Part shown: positions 53,437 through 62,336 of the stretch, in pieces
Layout: each line of letters opens with the position of its first letter
Position numbering within the stretch: position 1 is the first letter of the stretch
Source of the DNA: Caryophanales bacterium
Lineage (GTDB): Bacteria > Bacillota > Bacilli > Exiguobacteriales > Exiguobacteriaceae
DNA: 64,000 bases
Direction: 5' to 3'
NCBI GenBank assembly: GCA_902362975.1
Contig: CABIYO010000005.1
Coordinates: 1 to 64,000, forward strand
Notes under the pieces: model-generated
The model's input: the letters and a program-made list of their open reading frames with translations, nothing else
Databases searched by the model: none
Told to the model about the DNA's origin: nothing
Position numbers and translations under genes: made by a program

Positions 53437-54699
53437 ATGCTTGATTTGATTATGCGAGATATATTGGGGACACCTGCCATATTGGTTGGACTGTTCGCTT
53501 TGATTGGGCTCGTTCTACAGAAGAAAGATATTGCTTCAATCGTCTCTGGTACATTGAAGACAATCATGGGGTTTGTGATTATCGGGGCGGGTGCCGGCGT
53601 CATCATTGCGGCACTCGACATATTCGGACAGATGTTCGACGAAGCGTTCAGTATCCGAGGGGTCATTCCGAACAACGAAGCGATTGTTGCGGTTGCGCAA
53701 GATGCGTTTGGTGTCGAAACGGCAATGATCATGGTGTTCGGTATGGTTATGAATATCGTGCTCGCACGTATCACACCATTTAAATACATCTTCTTGACAG
53801 GTCACCATACGTTATTTATGGCAAGTTTACTAGCAGCAATTTTATCTGTATCAGGACTCGATGGTACGTTATTGATTATCGTCGGATCGGTATTGCTAGG
53901 ACTCTGTATGGTCTTATTCCCGGCACTCCTTCAACCTTTTGTACGTCAAATTACTGGCTCTGACGACTTTGCAGTTGGACATTTCGGATCACTCGGATAC
54001 TTTGTTTCAGGGACAATCGGAAAATATGCGGGAAACAAAGAGCATTCAACCGAGCAGATTCAAGTACCGAAACAACTTGGCTTTTTACGTGATACGTCGG
54101 TAGCAGTTTCGTTGACGATGACCTTACTCTTCGTAGTCGTCGCAATCTTTGCCGGTCCTGCGTTCATTGAGACAGAATTATCAGATGGGTCGAACTATAT
54201 CGTCTTCTCGATCATCCAAGCCATTACTTTTGCAGCGGGCGTGTATATCGTACTTGCGGGGGTTCGCATGTTGATTGCCGAAATCGTTCCTGCCTTTAAA
54301 GGGATTGCTGATAAGATGGTTCCGAACGCAAAACCTGCGCTCGATTGTCCGACTGTTTTCCCGTTTGCACCAAACGCTGTCATTATTGGATTTCTTGCAA
54401 GTTTTGCCGCTGGATTATTTTCGATGTTTCTATTACCGTTGTTTGGTTTGGCGGTCATCGTCCCGGGTCTCGTACCTCACTTCTTTACAGGAGCGACAGC
54501 GGGAGTATTCGGGAACGCTACGGGTGGACGTCGAGGAGCGATTCTTGGATCGATTGCTAACGGAATTCTGATTAGTTTCTTACCAGCTTTGTTACTTCCG
54601 CTATTAGGGAACTTAGGTTTTGAAAGTACGACGTTTGGAGACTCTGACTTTGCTATTGTGGGCATTCTAGTCAGTTGGCTCGTTTCATTGTTCTCATAA
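53437..54699 (+). CDS. ulaA: PTS ascorbate-family EIIC component (UlaA/SgaT)
   Basis: 420 residues, about ten membrane spans. LVGLFALIGLVLQKKDIASIVSGTLKT, NIVLARITPFKYIFLTGHHTLFMA and FFTGATAGVFGNATGGRRGA are UlaA family landmarks. The family transports L-ascorbate or related substrates; no ascorbate catabolic genes (ulaD/E/F/G types) are in the window, so the substrate is not certain. The ribosome binding site is AGGAGGG. Confidence 0.9.
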   Translation: MLDLIMRDILGTPAILVGLFALIGLVLQKKDIASIVSGTLKTIMGFVIIGAGAGVIIAALDIFGQMFDEAFSIRGVIPNNEAIVAVAQDAFGVETAMIMVFGMVMNIVLARITPFKYIFLTGHHTLFMASLLAAILSVSGLDGTLLIIVGSVLLGLCMVLFPALLQPFVRQITGSDDFAVGHFGSLGYFVSGTIGKYAGNKEHSTEQIQVPKQLGFLRDTSVAVSLTMTLLFVVVAIFAGPAFIETELSDGSNYIVFSIIQAITFAAGVYIVLAGVRMLIAEIVPAFKGIADKMVPNAKPALDCPTVFPFAPNAVIIGFLASFAAGLFSMFLLPLFGLAVIVPGLVPHFFTGATAGVFGNATGGRRGAILGSIANGILISFLPALLLPLLGNLGFESTTFGDSDFAIVGILVSWLVSLFS

Positions 54700-54703
54700 T
54701 GTA

Positions 54704-54750
54704 AAAAATGAGGTCTTTCTCCCATATGGAGACAAGACCTCATTTTTTTT
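54704..54750. terminator. Intrinsic terminator of the PTS operon
   Basis: AATGAGGTCTT (54707-54717) pairs perfectly with AAGACCTCATT (54734-54744), then eight Ts. The upstream A run could also serve the convergent gene. Confidence 0.92.
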
Positions 54751-55036
54751 ACGCGTTTGAAGCGAGTTTGATTTTTTGTCGTTTCATCTTGTGTAGTAAC
54801 CAAGCATAGAGGACTTCACAAGAATTGTGAGGAAGGGTCAGCTCCACCAAAGGGTGAGCGTGACCAAATATAGTGAAGCGCGAATGGTCTTCGTCGAGCA
54901 GAGAGACTTGGATATCCGTCGCATCCTGTAGTGAAATGCGCTGTTCCCCTGCGTGTGCATCTTTAAGTTTCAGCATTTTTCCATTCGTCGCAAACTTGGT
55001 GAACGATGAGACTCCTTGTATTTTCAGTTGTTCCAT
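54749..55036 (-). CDS. Unknown protein, 95 residues
   Basis: A continuous frame starting MEQLKIQGVSSFTKFATNGK. No membrane segment or recognised domain; the end is basic (KMKRQKIKLASNA). The ribosome binding site before ATG 55036 is poor, and an in-frame TAG lies just upstream, so the start cannot move back. It ends at the PTS terminator. It could be a real small protein, but support is moderate. Confidence 0.5.
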   Translation of the reverse strand: MEQLKIQGVSSFTKFATNGKMLKLKDAHAGEQRISLQDATDIQVSLLDEDHSRFTIFGHAHPLVELTLPHNSCEVLYAWLLHKMKRQKIKLASNA

Positions 55037-55255
55037 TTCGTGTATCTATCCATCGTGTGATGAATAGATTTTCACCTCGCTTTCTCTATATTGCCTTCCA
55101 TTCCTCCAGAAGGTTATTCCTAGTATAACGCCTCGTTCGAAAAAGAAAAGTGTTAATTTGACAAAAAATTAAGACAATTTGTTATCAATTTTTAAGAATA
55201 GCGTTCAACCCTGTCTAGCATGGGAATAAGGTTGAAACAAGCGGTCTGAAAATAA

Positions 55256-55285
55256 CAAAAAAGAACCCCGTTTTCAGAGGTTCGC
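55256..55285 (-). terminator. Intrinsic terminator of the 243-residue gene
   Basis: On the minus strand GAACCTC faces GGGGTTC with one wobble, around TGAAAAC, then TTTTTT. The rest of 55037-55300 shows no gene. Confidence 0.7.
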
Positions 55286-55308
55286 ATCTACTGGTTACAT
55301 GTATGACC

Positions 55309-56040
55309 TTATAATCGCTCAATCTGCCATGTACGACGGCGATACAACAACTGTCCTTTTAAGGCGATGGATTCTTTCTTCGCATCGAAGTCCTCTTCAA
55401 GAACGGACATGTCTTCATAGCGACCCGCTACATAGAATGAGATGACGATTTGGCGATTGAACAAACTGCGTTTCGTATGATCGAAATCGATAATCAGACC
55501 TTGAGGTGCCAACTCGAGTAATTCATCAATGACGGGAAGTGGAATCGGAACAAAACTAATGTTACGAATGTCACGATCAAGTTTACTTTGCAACATGTTT
55601 TGGACGAAACGATTGATTGTCGACCAATCGCGAATATAAAGACTGCTATGTCGATCGTTTGCTTCATTGAAGAACACAATCTCATTATCGAGCGAATCCA
55701 AGAACGGCTTCTTGATTCCGCGTTCCATATGACTTAAAAACAAGATTTCTGCAATTTCATGATCAGACAGAGTTTCGAGCGTGTTGTAGTCCGGAAAATC
55801 AATCGCTGTGAATGTTGTTTGGTTATTCAAATACTTAGACGAGAACGAAGATAGTTCATGCGCTTCAATATAACGAAAACGCGACCTCGAGGATTGTCTC
55901 ATCCCTTTGATGTCCGTTCGACAAATAATCATCGGTCTCGTCACGGAAAGCGCTTCTGTTACATCCGCCAACGTCACACCATGGAGTGTGAAGCGTTGGA
56001 CGTCCCGGTCTTGCTTCAAATAAAAGAGTTGTTTTGACAT
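55309..56040 (-). CDS. Unknown protein, 243 residues
   Basis: From ATG 56040, after GAGGGGATACCAT. Soluble, mixed composition, starting MSKQLFYLKQDRDVQRFTLHG. FLSHMERGIKKPFLDSLDNEIVFF and the ending LKGQLLYRRRTWQIERL are distinctive but I do not recognise the family. It is a single-gene unit divergent from the acetyltransferase operon. Confidence 0.65.
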   Translation of the reverse strand: MSKQLFYLKQDRDVQRFTLHGVTLADVTEALSVTRPMIICRTDIKGMRQSSRSRFRYIEAHELSSFSSKYLNNQTTFTAIDFPDYNTLETLSDHEIAEILFLSHMERGIKKPFLDSLDNEIVFFNEANDRHSSLYIRDWSTINRFVQNMLQSKLDRDIRNISFVPIPLPVIDELLELAPQGLIIDFDHTKRSLFNRQIVISFYVAGRYEDMSVLEEDFDAKKESIALKGQLLYRRRTWQIERL

Positions 56041-56189
56041 ATGGTATCCCCTCAGTTTGACATACTACGATTATAGTAGCAAAAACACATGCTTTCCGCC
56101 ATCTTGAGACGGTACCAGAGGGTTGAGGTCGATACATTTGGGAAAATAGAAGTATAATTGAGGAAACGAATAGGAAAGGCGTGTTCCAC

Positions 56190-56765
56190 ATGTGGGGATT
56201 AAAACAGAGTTTTCCTGAGCTCGCTACGCCCCGGTTTATCCTGCGAGAGCTAGAGCCGCGTGATGCTAGAGCACTATATACCATTCTATCCACTGAGGAA
56301 GTGATGCGATATTATGGGTCGGACCCGTTGCTTTCCGTCTATGAGGCGAAGAACGTGATTGCTTACTTTAAAGATCAATTTCAGCAAGGGAAGGCCGTTC
56401 GTTGGGCGATATGCGATCGGATGACGAACGAGTTGGTCGGAACGATTGGATTCCATAATTGGACGCCCCAATATTATCGCGCCGAAATCGGGTTTGAGGT
56501 TTCCCCTCATTATTGGAGACAAGGGGTGGCTTTCGAAGCTGCTTCAGCTGTCATCCAATACGGTTTTGAAGAATTCAAGTTTCATCGAATCTCTGCGTTG
56601 GTCGCACCAGGGAATGCAGGGTCGAATCGACTCGTTCAAAAATTGGGATTTATTGAAGAGGGACTTCTACAAGATTATGCATATAGCCATGGACGATTCA
56701 TGGATTTGACTATGTATCGGCTACTCAAAACAGAATGGGAAGAAAAGGAGCACTCGATGATATGA
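56190..56765 (+). CDS. GNAT-family N-acetyltransferase (RimJ/RimL-like)
   Basis: 191 residues from ATG 56190, 10 bases after AGGAAAGG. TPRFILRELEPRDARALYTI opens the fold; AEIGFEVSPHYWRQGVAFEAASAVIQYGF is the acetyl-CoA binding motif A, and NAGSNRLVQKLGFIEEG motif B. RimJ/RimL-type enzymes acetylate ribosomal protein N-termini or small amines. It overlaps the hydrolase gene by 4 bases. Confidence 0.88.
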   Translation: MWGLKQSFPELATPRFILRELEPRDARALYTILSTEEVMRYYGSDPLLSVYEAKNVIAYFKDQFQQGKAVRWAICDRMTNELVGTIGFHNWTPQYYRAEIGFEVSPHYWRQGVAFEAASAVIQYGFEEFKFHRISALVAPGNAGSNRLVQKLGFIEEGLLQDYAYSHGRFMDLTMYRLLKTEWEEKEHSMI

Positions 56766-57481
56766 AAGCACTCGTATTGTTACATGGGTTGTGCGGTTCT
56801 CCAAAGTACTTTGAACAATTGGAACCGTTATTGAATGCCGAAGTTCACGCGCTCACATTACCTGGTCATGCCGGGACGGACGTTGGGCCTGAGACGATGG
56901 ATCAATTTGCGGACTGGGTCATCGGAGAAATTCGTCTTTGGGGTCTTGATCGTCCGATCGTATGTGGGCATTCTTTCGGAGGCTATGTGACGACTAACCT
57001 CGTGCGTCGCTATGGAACAGAAATATCGGGATTTGGATTGATTCACTCTACGGCGGCCGCTGATACAGAAGCGGCGCGGGAAAAGCGAAACGGTGCCATC
57101 CATCAAGTCATCGAAGAAGGGGTCGAGCCGTTTATTGACAGAATGATTCCAAATGTCTTCTCAAGCGATTCCGACCCGGCGCTCATACAACAAGCGATTG
57201 CAATCGGATATGAAATGACGGTCGAGGGAATCGTGAACGCGCAACAGGCAATCCGCGATCGTGAAGACGAAGTGGACACTGTCGAAACGACTGACCTCCC
57301 TGGCCTATTCATTTACGGATCAAAAGACCCGACTATGAATGAAGAACGGGCGTTTTTAGGTGCGTCACGACATAAAAAAGCAATCGTTCCATTCAGTCAT
57401 ATGGGGATGATGGAATCCCCTGAAGAAGAAGCGAAAATCGTGAACGAATGGATGCAGGAGGTAGAACATGGAAAAGTATAA
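56762..57481 (+). CDS. Alpha/beta hydrolase
   Basis: 239 residues. The oxyanion region LVLLHGLCGSPKYF precedes the nucleophile elbow CGHSFGGY (Ser), the acid YGSKDPTM (Asp), and the catalytic His in FSHMGMM. Substrate is unknown. ATG 56762 overlaps the acetyltransferase stop (ATGA), and the gene itself overlaps the flavin reductase gene by 14 bases, so the three form a coupled operon. Confidence 0.88.
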   Translation: MKALVLLHGLCGSPKYFEQLEPLLNAEVHALTLPGHAGTDVGPETMDQFADWVIGEIRLWGLDRPIVCGHSFGGYVTTNLVRRYGTEISGFGLIHSTAAADTEAAREKRNGAIHQVIEEGVEPFIDRMIPNVFSSDSDPALIQQAIAIGYEMTVEGIVNAQQAIRDREDEVDTVETTDLPGLFIYGSKDPTMNEERAFLGASRHKKAIVPFSHMGMMESPEEEAKIVNEWMQEVEHGKV

Positions 57482-58028
57482 ATTAATCGCTATGTCAGGA
57501 AGTCTTCGCAAGAAATCTTTTAATACTGCTCTTTTGCATTCGATCATTGAACTGGCTCAAGAAGATTTCGACATTGAAGTCGTCTCTATTGAACTTCCAC
57601 TGTTCAATGACGATTTGATTGATCCGGATGAACCGAAAGTTGTGGCCGCTTTGAAGCAAGCTGTTCGGGAAGCTGATGGGTTATTGATTGTCACTCCTGA
57701 ATATAACCATAGCATCCCGGGCGTTCTGAAGAATGCAATCGACTGGCTTTCGCTCGAGCCAGGAACGCCACTTCGGGATAAACCGGTTATGATCGCCGGG
57801 GCCTCGCCGGGCATACTTGGAACTGCCAGATGCCAAATCCATCTCCGACAAGTATTTGCCACAAATCGTGCAAATGTTTTACCGGGAAACGAAATTTTCA
57901 TCACGCATTGTAAAGAAAAGATTGATGATAGCGGGTTGCATGATGAGAAGTCGATTAATCAAATCAACAAAACATTATTGGAATATCGTAAATGGATTGA
58001 TTTTTGGAAGCGTAACGCAAAAAATTAA
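57468..58028 (+). CDS. NADPH-dependent FMN reductase family protein
   Basis: 186 residues, flavodoxin-like. SGSLRKKSFNTALLHSI is the FMN phosphate loop, and TPEYNHSIPGVLKNAIDWLS the second FMN contact; GASPGILGTARCQIHLRQ follows. Related enzymes reduce FMN, quinones or azo dyes. The ribosome binding site GGAGG lies inside the hydrolase gene. Confidence 0.9.
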   Translation: MEKYKLIAMSGSLRKKSFNTALLHSIIELAQEDFDIEVVSIELPLFNDDLIDPDEPKVVAALKQAVREADGLLIVTPEYNHSIPGVLKNAIDWLSLEPGTPLRDKPVMIAGASPGILGTARCQIHLRQVFATNRANVLPGNEIFITHCKEKIDDSGLHDEKSINQINKTLLEYRKWIDFWKRNAKN

Positions 58029-58096
58029 CTTGAAGTCGCTCATATTGTTTGATAGAAAGGAATTGTGAAAACAAACACAAGAGGAGCGACACCGAA

Positions 58097-58336
58097 ATGG
58101 AAACTTACATCGAACTGTACAATGGCGGCGAATTGGGTGATCGGGCGGTAATGAACGATGGGATGACTTTTGGACGGATGACGATTGTTGAATTGTTCTA
58201 TCAATCCAATCATATTTTTGGTTACGTGAAAGAAGATGGTCAAAAACGTTTCTTCCTTGAACCGATTTCAGAGGACGACACGTTTACTGTGGATGGGACG
58301 ACGTATTCACTCCAACAGTTTATCGCGTTGTTTTAA
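58097..58336 (+). CDS. Small protein, 79 residues, unknown function
   Basis: From ATG 58097, after AGAGGAGCGACACC. It starts METYIELYNGGELGDRAVMN and appears to be an all-beta fold (alternating hydrophobics, FGYVKEDGQKRFFLEP). No recognised domain. A strong terminator follows. Confidence 0.65.
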   Translation: METYIELYNGGELGDRAVMNDGMTFGRMTIVELFYQSNHIFGYVKEDGQKRFFLEPISEDDTFTVDGTTYSLQQFIALF

Positions 58337-58356
58337 GTAAAATAGAGGGTTAATCG

Positions 58357-58386
58357 AACGCAAGCGACTCGCTTGCGTTTTTTTGT
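58357..58386 (+). terminator. Intrinsic terminator after the 79-residue gene
   Basis: AACGCAAGCG (58357-58366) pairs with CGCTTGCGTT (58370-58379), then seven Ts. Confidence 0.93.
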
Positions 58387-58420
58387 CATTTTCGTCACGA
58401 TGAATAGTGAGGTGATGAGG

Positions 58421-59512
58421 ATGAAACTAGTAGCAATCGAACCGACACCAAGTCCGAATAACTTGAAAATCATTGTAGACCCTCCGTTTGAAGGGAGAGG
58501 CACAACGTATGACAAAGCGAGTACCGATGTCCCAGCCATCATTCAAGAAATCATCGGGCTTCGAGGCGTCAAATCCGTTTACGCCGTGTCTGATTTTCTC
58601 GCTGTCGAGCGACATCCGAAACATGATTGGCATGACGTCATGAATGAGATCCGACGGGCGTTCGGGGAACAAGTTGAGGAAGTCGAATCCACAAAGATGG
58701 ATACGGATTATGAACCGGTCCATGTATCCGTTCAATTCGTGCTCGATGTACCGATGCAATTAAAACTCGTCAAAGGGGATGAGGAAAAACGAATCGGCTT
58801 GTCGAAACGATTCGTCGATGCAGCGATGGAAGTTCAAGCACAAGTGAAGAATGTCATTCAAGATCGTCGTTGGGTAGAGCAAGCCCCGCGCTATGGTGAA
58901 TTGGATGAAGTCAGTGTCGTCGCGCAAGAAGAATTGGAAGCGGCGTATCCTGAAGAGCGCATCGAGCGGATCGTGGCCCGGGCGTTTGGTCGTGAAGCGG
59001 ATTTTGAGGCGAACGCGAACCATCTGCAGTCGGATAATTGGAAAGATCGGATGGCATTCTTGGATGAACTCGAAATCCAACATGAAAACATGCCTTATTT
59101 CCGTCGTGCCTTGGAAGATTCCGTGATGGCGATCCGTCGACAGGCGGTCGTCATGATCGGAATGTTTGAAGAGCGACGTGAGGAATATGTCACATATATC
59201 GAACAAGCCTTAGTGGACGCTTCACCTATTGTGCGGCGGACGGCTGGGGATACGGTCTCTGACTGGGCATTACCTCAGTCCCAACCTTCTATGATTGAGG
59301 CGTTAAAGGATAAAAACAAACTCGTACGTTGGCGAGCGGCTCGTTTCTTATTCGATTGTGGAGATGAGCGGGCTGTACCTGCCTTGACGATTGCGGAGGA
59401 AGACCGCGAGTTCGAGGTCTCTTTACAAGCGCGACTTGCGAAAGAGCGGATCACGAGCGGCGAGACAGCACTCGGGACAGTATGGCAACAAATTTCGAAC
59501 CGGTCGAAATGA
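58421..59512 (+). CDS. cvfC: Conserved virulence factor C-like protein (Nfu N-terminal domain plus HEAT repeats)
   Basis: 363 residues from ATG 58421, after GAGGTGATGAGG. Residues 1-90 resemble the Nfu N-terminal (scaffold-associated) domain: PSPNNLKIIVD and IPxI-type helices in DVPAIIQEIIGLRGVKSVYAVSDFLAVER. The C-terminal half consists of HEAT-like repeats (SVMAIRRQAVVMIGMF, SPIVRRTAGDTVSDWA, LVRWRAARFLFDCGDERAV). This two-part layout is that of CvfC/YpgR. Biochemical role is unknown. Confidence 0.85.
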   Translation: MKLVAIEPTPSPNNLKIIVDPPFEGRGTTYDKASTDVPAIIQEIIGLRGVKSVYAVSDFLAVERHPKHDWHDVMNEIRRAFGEQVEEVESTKMDTDYEPVHVSVQFVLDVPMQLKLVKGDEEKRIGLSKRFVDAAMEVQAQVKNVIQDRRWVEQAPRYGELDEVSVVAQEELEAAYPEERIERIVARAFGREADFEANANHLQSDNWKDRMAFLDELEIQHENMPYFRRALEDSVMAIRRQAVVMIGMFEERREEYVTYIEQALVDASPIVRRTAGDTVSDWALPQSQPSMIEALKDKNKLVRWRAARFLFDCGDERAVPALTIAEEDREFEVSLQARLAKERITSGETALGTVWQQISNRSK

Positions 59513-59559
59513 GATTTCGTTCGACATGTATTGAATTAAATTGATTTACAATTTAAGGT

Positions 59560-59597
59560 AAAGAGGAGCGTCTGCACTGCGGATTGCTCCTTTTTTT
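59560..59597 (+). terminator. Intrinsic terminator after cvfC
   Basis: AGAGGAGCG faces TTGCTCCTTTTTTT around a partly paired loop. Confidence 0.75.
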
Positions 59598-59757
59598 CAT
59601 AAAATCACATGCACATTTCCCCCATTGACTAACATTTGATGTAAACGTTTCGACAATAGGTAAAATGTCATTGTTGTGCTGTCGAACGATAGGACATATA
59701 TCTTGGTTTCAGATTGGTACACTAGGTTTATCACAGATGAACAAAGGAGCCATACGT

Positions 59758-59952
59758 ATGATATTGTTTGCAGAAACGCCTGAACTTGTAGCTTATAAGG
59801 AAGTAGTAGGAGAAACGATGGTCGTCACGTTTGAATCGATGCACAGTGAGACGTTCTCTATCACGGCTCAAATCCGGCCTGATCTCGATATCGCAGATTC
59901 ATTGTTCATGATCGGTTGGCAACAATACATGGAACAAACTAAAGTTTCGTAA
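59758..59952 (+). CDS. Small protein, 64 residues, unknown function
   Basis: From ATG 59758, after AAAGGAGCC. It starts MILFAETPELVAYKEVVGET and is acidic with no membrane segment. A strong terminator follows, so it is a single-gene unit. I do not recognise it. Confidence 0.6.
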   Translation: MILFAETPELVAYKEVVGETMVVTFESMHSETFSITAQIRPDLDIADSLFMIGWQQYMEQTKVS

Positions 59953-59993
59953 AAAAGGTAAATAATATAAGGGAAATCATTACAAACGTCTGC

Positions 59994-60027
59994 ACATTGT
60001 ATACACTAGTGCTATAGACGTTTTTTT
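59994..60027 (+). terminator. Intrinsic terminator before the lipoprotein gene
   Basis: AAACGTCT (59994-60001) pairs with AGACGTTT (60016-60023), with inner GCAC/GTGC, then T run. Confidence 0.88.
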
Positions 60028-60051
60028 ATTTTGTTGAGGAGAGTGGGATTC

Positions 60052-60873
60052 ATGAAGAAAACTTGGTTGCTCGCCGTAGTGACGGCAATCTTATTAGTTG
60101 TAGCGGGATGTGGGAAAGAAGAGGCGAAACCGAGTCAAGTAAATAGTGATTCGTCTGAACCACCGACTCCATTGACGCTCGACACGGAAGTGGCATACGA
60201 TGCGTCGGCAAAAACGTTATCAGCTACAATTTCGATGACAAACCCAAATGAGGAAGCAGTCGATGTAACGTTTAATTCGTCGCAACGTTTTCAGTTAGTT
60301 GTCAAAAAAGGGGATCAAACCGTATTTGATTACGGAAGTGATTATATGTTCACGGAATCTGTAATTGAGGAAAAATGGGAAGCGAATGATAAAAAAGTAT
60401 TCGACGAAGTCTTCCCATTGACCTTAGAACCAGGCGAATATTCGGTCGAAGTGATTGGGCTCGGTCAAGTTGATGGGGCACCTGAAATTGCTGTGACAGA
60501 TGAGACGACGTTCACCGTTGAATCTGCTGCAACAGAAACACCGGATGAAGGTACGTCAGAAACACCGGATGAAGGTACGTCAGAAACACCGGAAGAAACG
60601 CCTGCAACAGAGCCGCAATCGGACGGCGCGTTCCGTGATGTACAAATTGACCTAAATGATACGATGATTCAAGTGAGCGGGTATACGGATGAGGTCGAGT
60701 TTGAGTGGTCTGTATCAGACGGACATAATGTCTACGCTCAAGGTGCAGCGGAAGTGACCGGCGGTGGTTTCTCGTTTGGGGTATTGCTCGATGAAGTACC
60801 GGCGAAAGATCAACCATTGTTCTTAGAGATGACACCAATCGGTGGAGAGGTCACATCATTTAAAGTTCAATAA
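60052..60873 (+). CDS. Lipoprotein with BsuPI-like domain and threonine/proline/acidic repeat linker
   Basis: 273 residues from ATG 60052, after GAGGAGAG. Signal peptide WLLAVVTAILLVVAGCGK gives a lipobox cysteine near residue 19. Residues 40-155 resemble BsuPI, the intracellular proteinase inhibitor fold: SMTNPNEEAVDVTFNSSQRF and LEPGEYSVEVIGLG. A linker of ETPDEGTS repeats follows, then a C-terminal immunoglobulin-like segment (MIQVSGYTDEVEFEWSV) similar to Gmad2 domains. It is probably an exported surface lipoprotein of unknown target. Confidence 0.8.
   Translation: MKKTWLLAVVTAILLVVAGCGKEEAKPSQVNSDSSEPPTPLTLDTEVAYDASAKTLSATISMTNPNEEAVDVTFNSSQRFQLVVKKGDQTVFDYGSDYMFTESVIEEKWEANDKKVFDEVFPLTLEPGEYSVEVIGLGQVDGAPEIAVTDETTFTVESAATETPDEGTSETPDEGTSETPEETPATEPQSDGAFRDVQIDLNDTMIQVSGYTDEVEFEWSVSDGHNVYAQGAAEVTGGGFSFGVLLDEVPAKDQPLFLEMTPIGGEVTSFKVQ
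60535..60596 (+). repeat. 24-bp tandem repeat inside the lipoprotein gene
   Basis: Two identical 24-base units (60535-60558, 60559-60582), starting GAAACACCGGATGAAGG, plus a partial third, encode ETPDEGTS repeats. The unit is a multiple of three, so gain or loss of copies keeps the frame. Confidence 0.9.
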
Positions 60874-60879
60874 AACCAT

Positions 60880-60911
60880 GGCGGAAACTGTTGTTTCCGT
60901 CTTTCTTTTTG
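60880..60911 (+). terminator. Intrinsic terminator of the lipoprotein gene
   Basis: GGCGGAAAC (60880-60888) pairs with GTTTCCGTC (60893-60901) with one wobble, then TTTCTTTTT. Confidence 0.85.
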
Positions 60912-60983
60912 AGACGCTAGTTGACGAGGTATAAGGATTATCAGACAATAAAGCAAAATGAGAGCATAGTGGGAGGGTAATCC

Positions 60984-61799
60984 ATGCAACAACAGATCAT
61001 TGAATCAACACATGTCAAACCGACCATCAACCCGAAAGAAGAAATTCGTCAACGTATCGACTTCTTGAAAGCATATGTGAAACGGGCTGGTGCGAAAGGA
61101 CTCGTCCTAGGAATCTCAGGCGGGCAAGACTCGAGCCTTGCCGGAAAGCTATGTCAACTTGCCATGGAAGAGCTTCGTGAAGAAACGGGTGACGAGTATA
61201 CATTTTATGCGATCAGATTGCCGTATGGTGAGCAACACGATGAGCATGACGCGCAACTTGCGCTTGAGTTCATTCGTCCGGACAAATCGTTCACTGTCAA
61301 CATCAAGCCTGCTGTTGACGCGTCGGTAGAAGCGTTTCACCGTGCAACGGGCCTCGAATTGAGTGACTTCCATAAAGGGAACACGAAGGCACGTGAGCGG
61401 ATGAAGGCGCAATACGACATTGCCGCAACGTTCGGTGCCCTTGTGGTCGGAACGGACCATGCCGCAGAATATGTGACGGGATTTTATACAAAACATGGTG
61501 ATGGCGCTTGTGACCTCACGCCATTGACCGGCCTGAACAAACGTCAAGGGAAAGCGCTTCTCCATGAACTTGGAGCACATGAGCGTGTGATTTATAAAGT
61601 GCCGACAGCCGATCTTGAAGATGGGCGCCCTGGACTACCTGATGAAGTCGCGCTTGGTATGACATATGATCAGCTGGACGACTATTTGGAAGGGAAGACA
61701 ATCGACCCGACAATCGCCGAGCGAATCGAGACGATTTTCAAACGTTCACGCCACAAGCATCATATGCCTGCCTCGTTGTACGACGAATGGTGGCAATGA
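60984..61799 (+). CDS. nadE: NH3-dependent NAD synthetase
   Basis: 271 residues. The PP-loop [15 protein letters not shown] binds [29 protein letters not shown] and the C-terminal [18 protein letters not shown] are typical of the bacterial ammonia-dependent form without a glutaminase domain. It converts nicotinic acid adenine dinucleotide to NAD. A possible promoter is TTGACG with GACAAT at 17-base spacing in 60920-60950. The ribosome binding site is GGGAGGG. Confidence 0.95.
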   Translation: MQQQIIESTHVKPTINPKEEIRQRIDFLKAYVKRAGAKGLVLGISGGQDSSLAGKLCQLAMEELREETGDEYTFYAIRLPYGEQHDEHDAQLALEFIRPDKSFTVNIKPAVDASVEAFHRATGLELSDFHKGNTKARERMKAQYDIAATFGALVVGTDHAAEYVTGFYTKHGDGACDLTPLTGLNKRQGKALLHELGAHERVIYKVPTADLEDGRPGLPDEVALGMTYDQLDDYLEGKTIDPTIAERIETIFKRSRHKHHMPASLYDEWWQ

Positions 61800-61802
61800 A
61801 AA

Positions 61803-61836
61803 AAGGAGGAGCTGTCTCGAGGCAGCTTCTCCTTCG
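61803..61836. terminator. Terminator between nadE and bdbC
   Basis: AAGGAGGAGCTG faces CAGCTTCTCCTT around TCTCGAGG with a mismatch. It is flanked by A and T runs and so may act both ways. Confidence 0.75.
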
Positions 61837-61841
61837 TTGTC

Positions 61842-62228
61842 TTACGCTTTTTTGAGTGGGACGAACTGAATGATCAGGATGCAGGTAAAGGCGATAAAAC
61901 TGAGGAGGGGGATGGTGACGAACCCAAAATAGTTGACCCAACGAATCAGGCAGTCGTTCGTACAGAAGGCTTCACCATTCGGGATCCGTTCTAAAATGAC
62001 ATGATACAGACTGATACACCATCCGGCACCGGCCATAATCCCTACGAACAAGCGGTTGACGTCTCGTGCGGTCAACAAGATAGTCAGGTAGTAGATGGCT
62101 AGTGGATACATAAAGATGCGTTGGAACCAACACAGCTTACAAGGTAAAAAGAGCATGACCTCTGAAAAATAAAGGCTGCCGAGCGTCGCGACGGTCGCGA
62201 CGATAAAGGCGAAATGATGACGTTGCAT
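61842..62228 (-). CDS. bdbC: Disulfide bond formation protein, DsbB/BdbC type
   Basis: 128 residues from ATG 62228, after TTAGGAGGAAATCTG. Four membrane spans. The quinone-linked pair is PCKLC (C30, C33), and the second pair is in FCTNDC (extracytoplasmic loop). BdbC reoxidises a thiol oxidase such as BdbD using quinones. No bdbD gene is in the window. It is divergent from ccpC. Confidence 0.92.
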   Translation of the reverse strand: MQRHHFAFIVATVATLGSLYFSEVMLFLPCKLCWFQRIFMYPLAIYYLTILLTARDVNRLFVGIMAGAGWCISLYHVILERIPNGEAFCTNDCLIRWVNYFGFVTIPLLSFIAFTCILIIQFVPLKKA

Positions 62229-62277
62229 CAGATTTCCTCCTAACAATCAAATTGATGATTAAACATGATATGATACA

Positions 62278-62306
62278 TTGAAACAAATACTTATTCAGTA
62301 TACAAT
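62278..62306 (+). promoter_or_regulatory. Promoter of ccpC
   Basis: TTGAAA (62278-62283), 17 bases, TACAAT (62301-62306). Confidence 0.75.
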
Positions 62307-62336
62307 CTTTCAAACGATAGAGAAACAGGTGACGTG

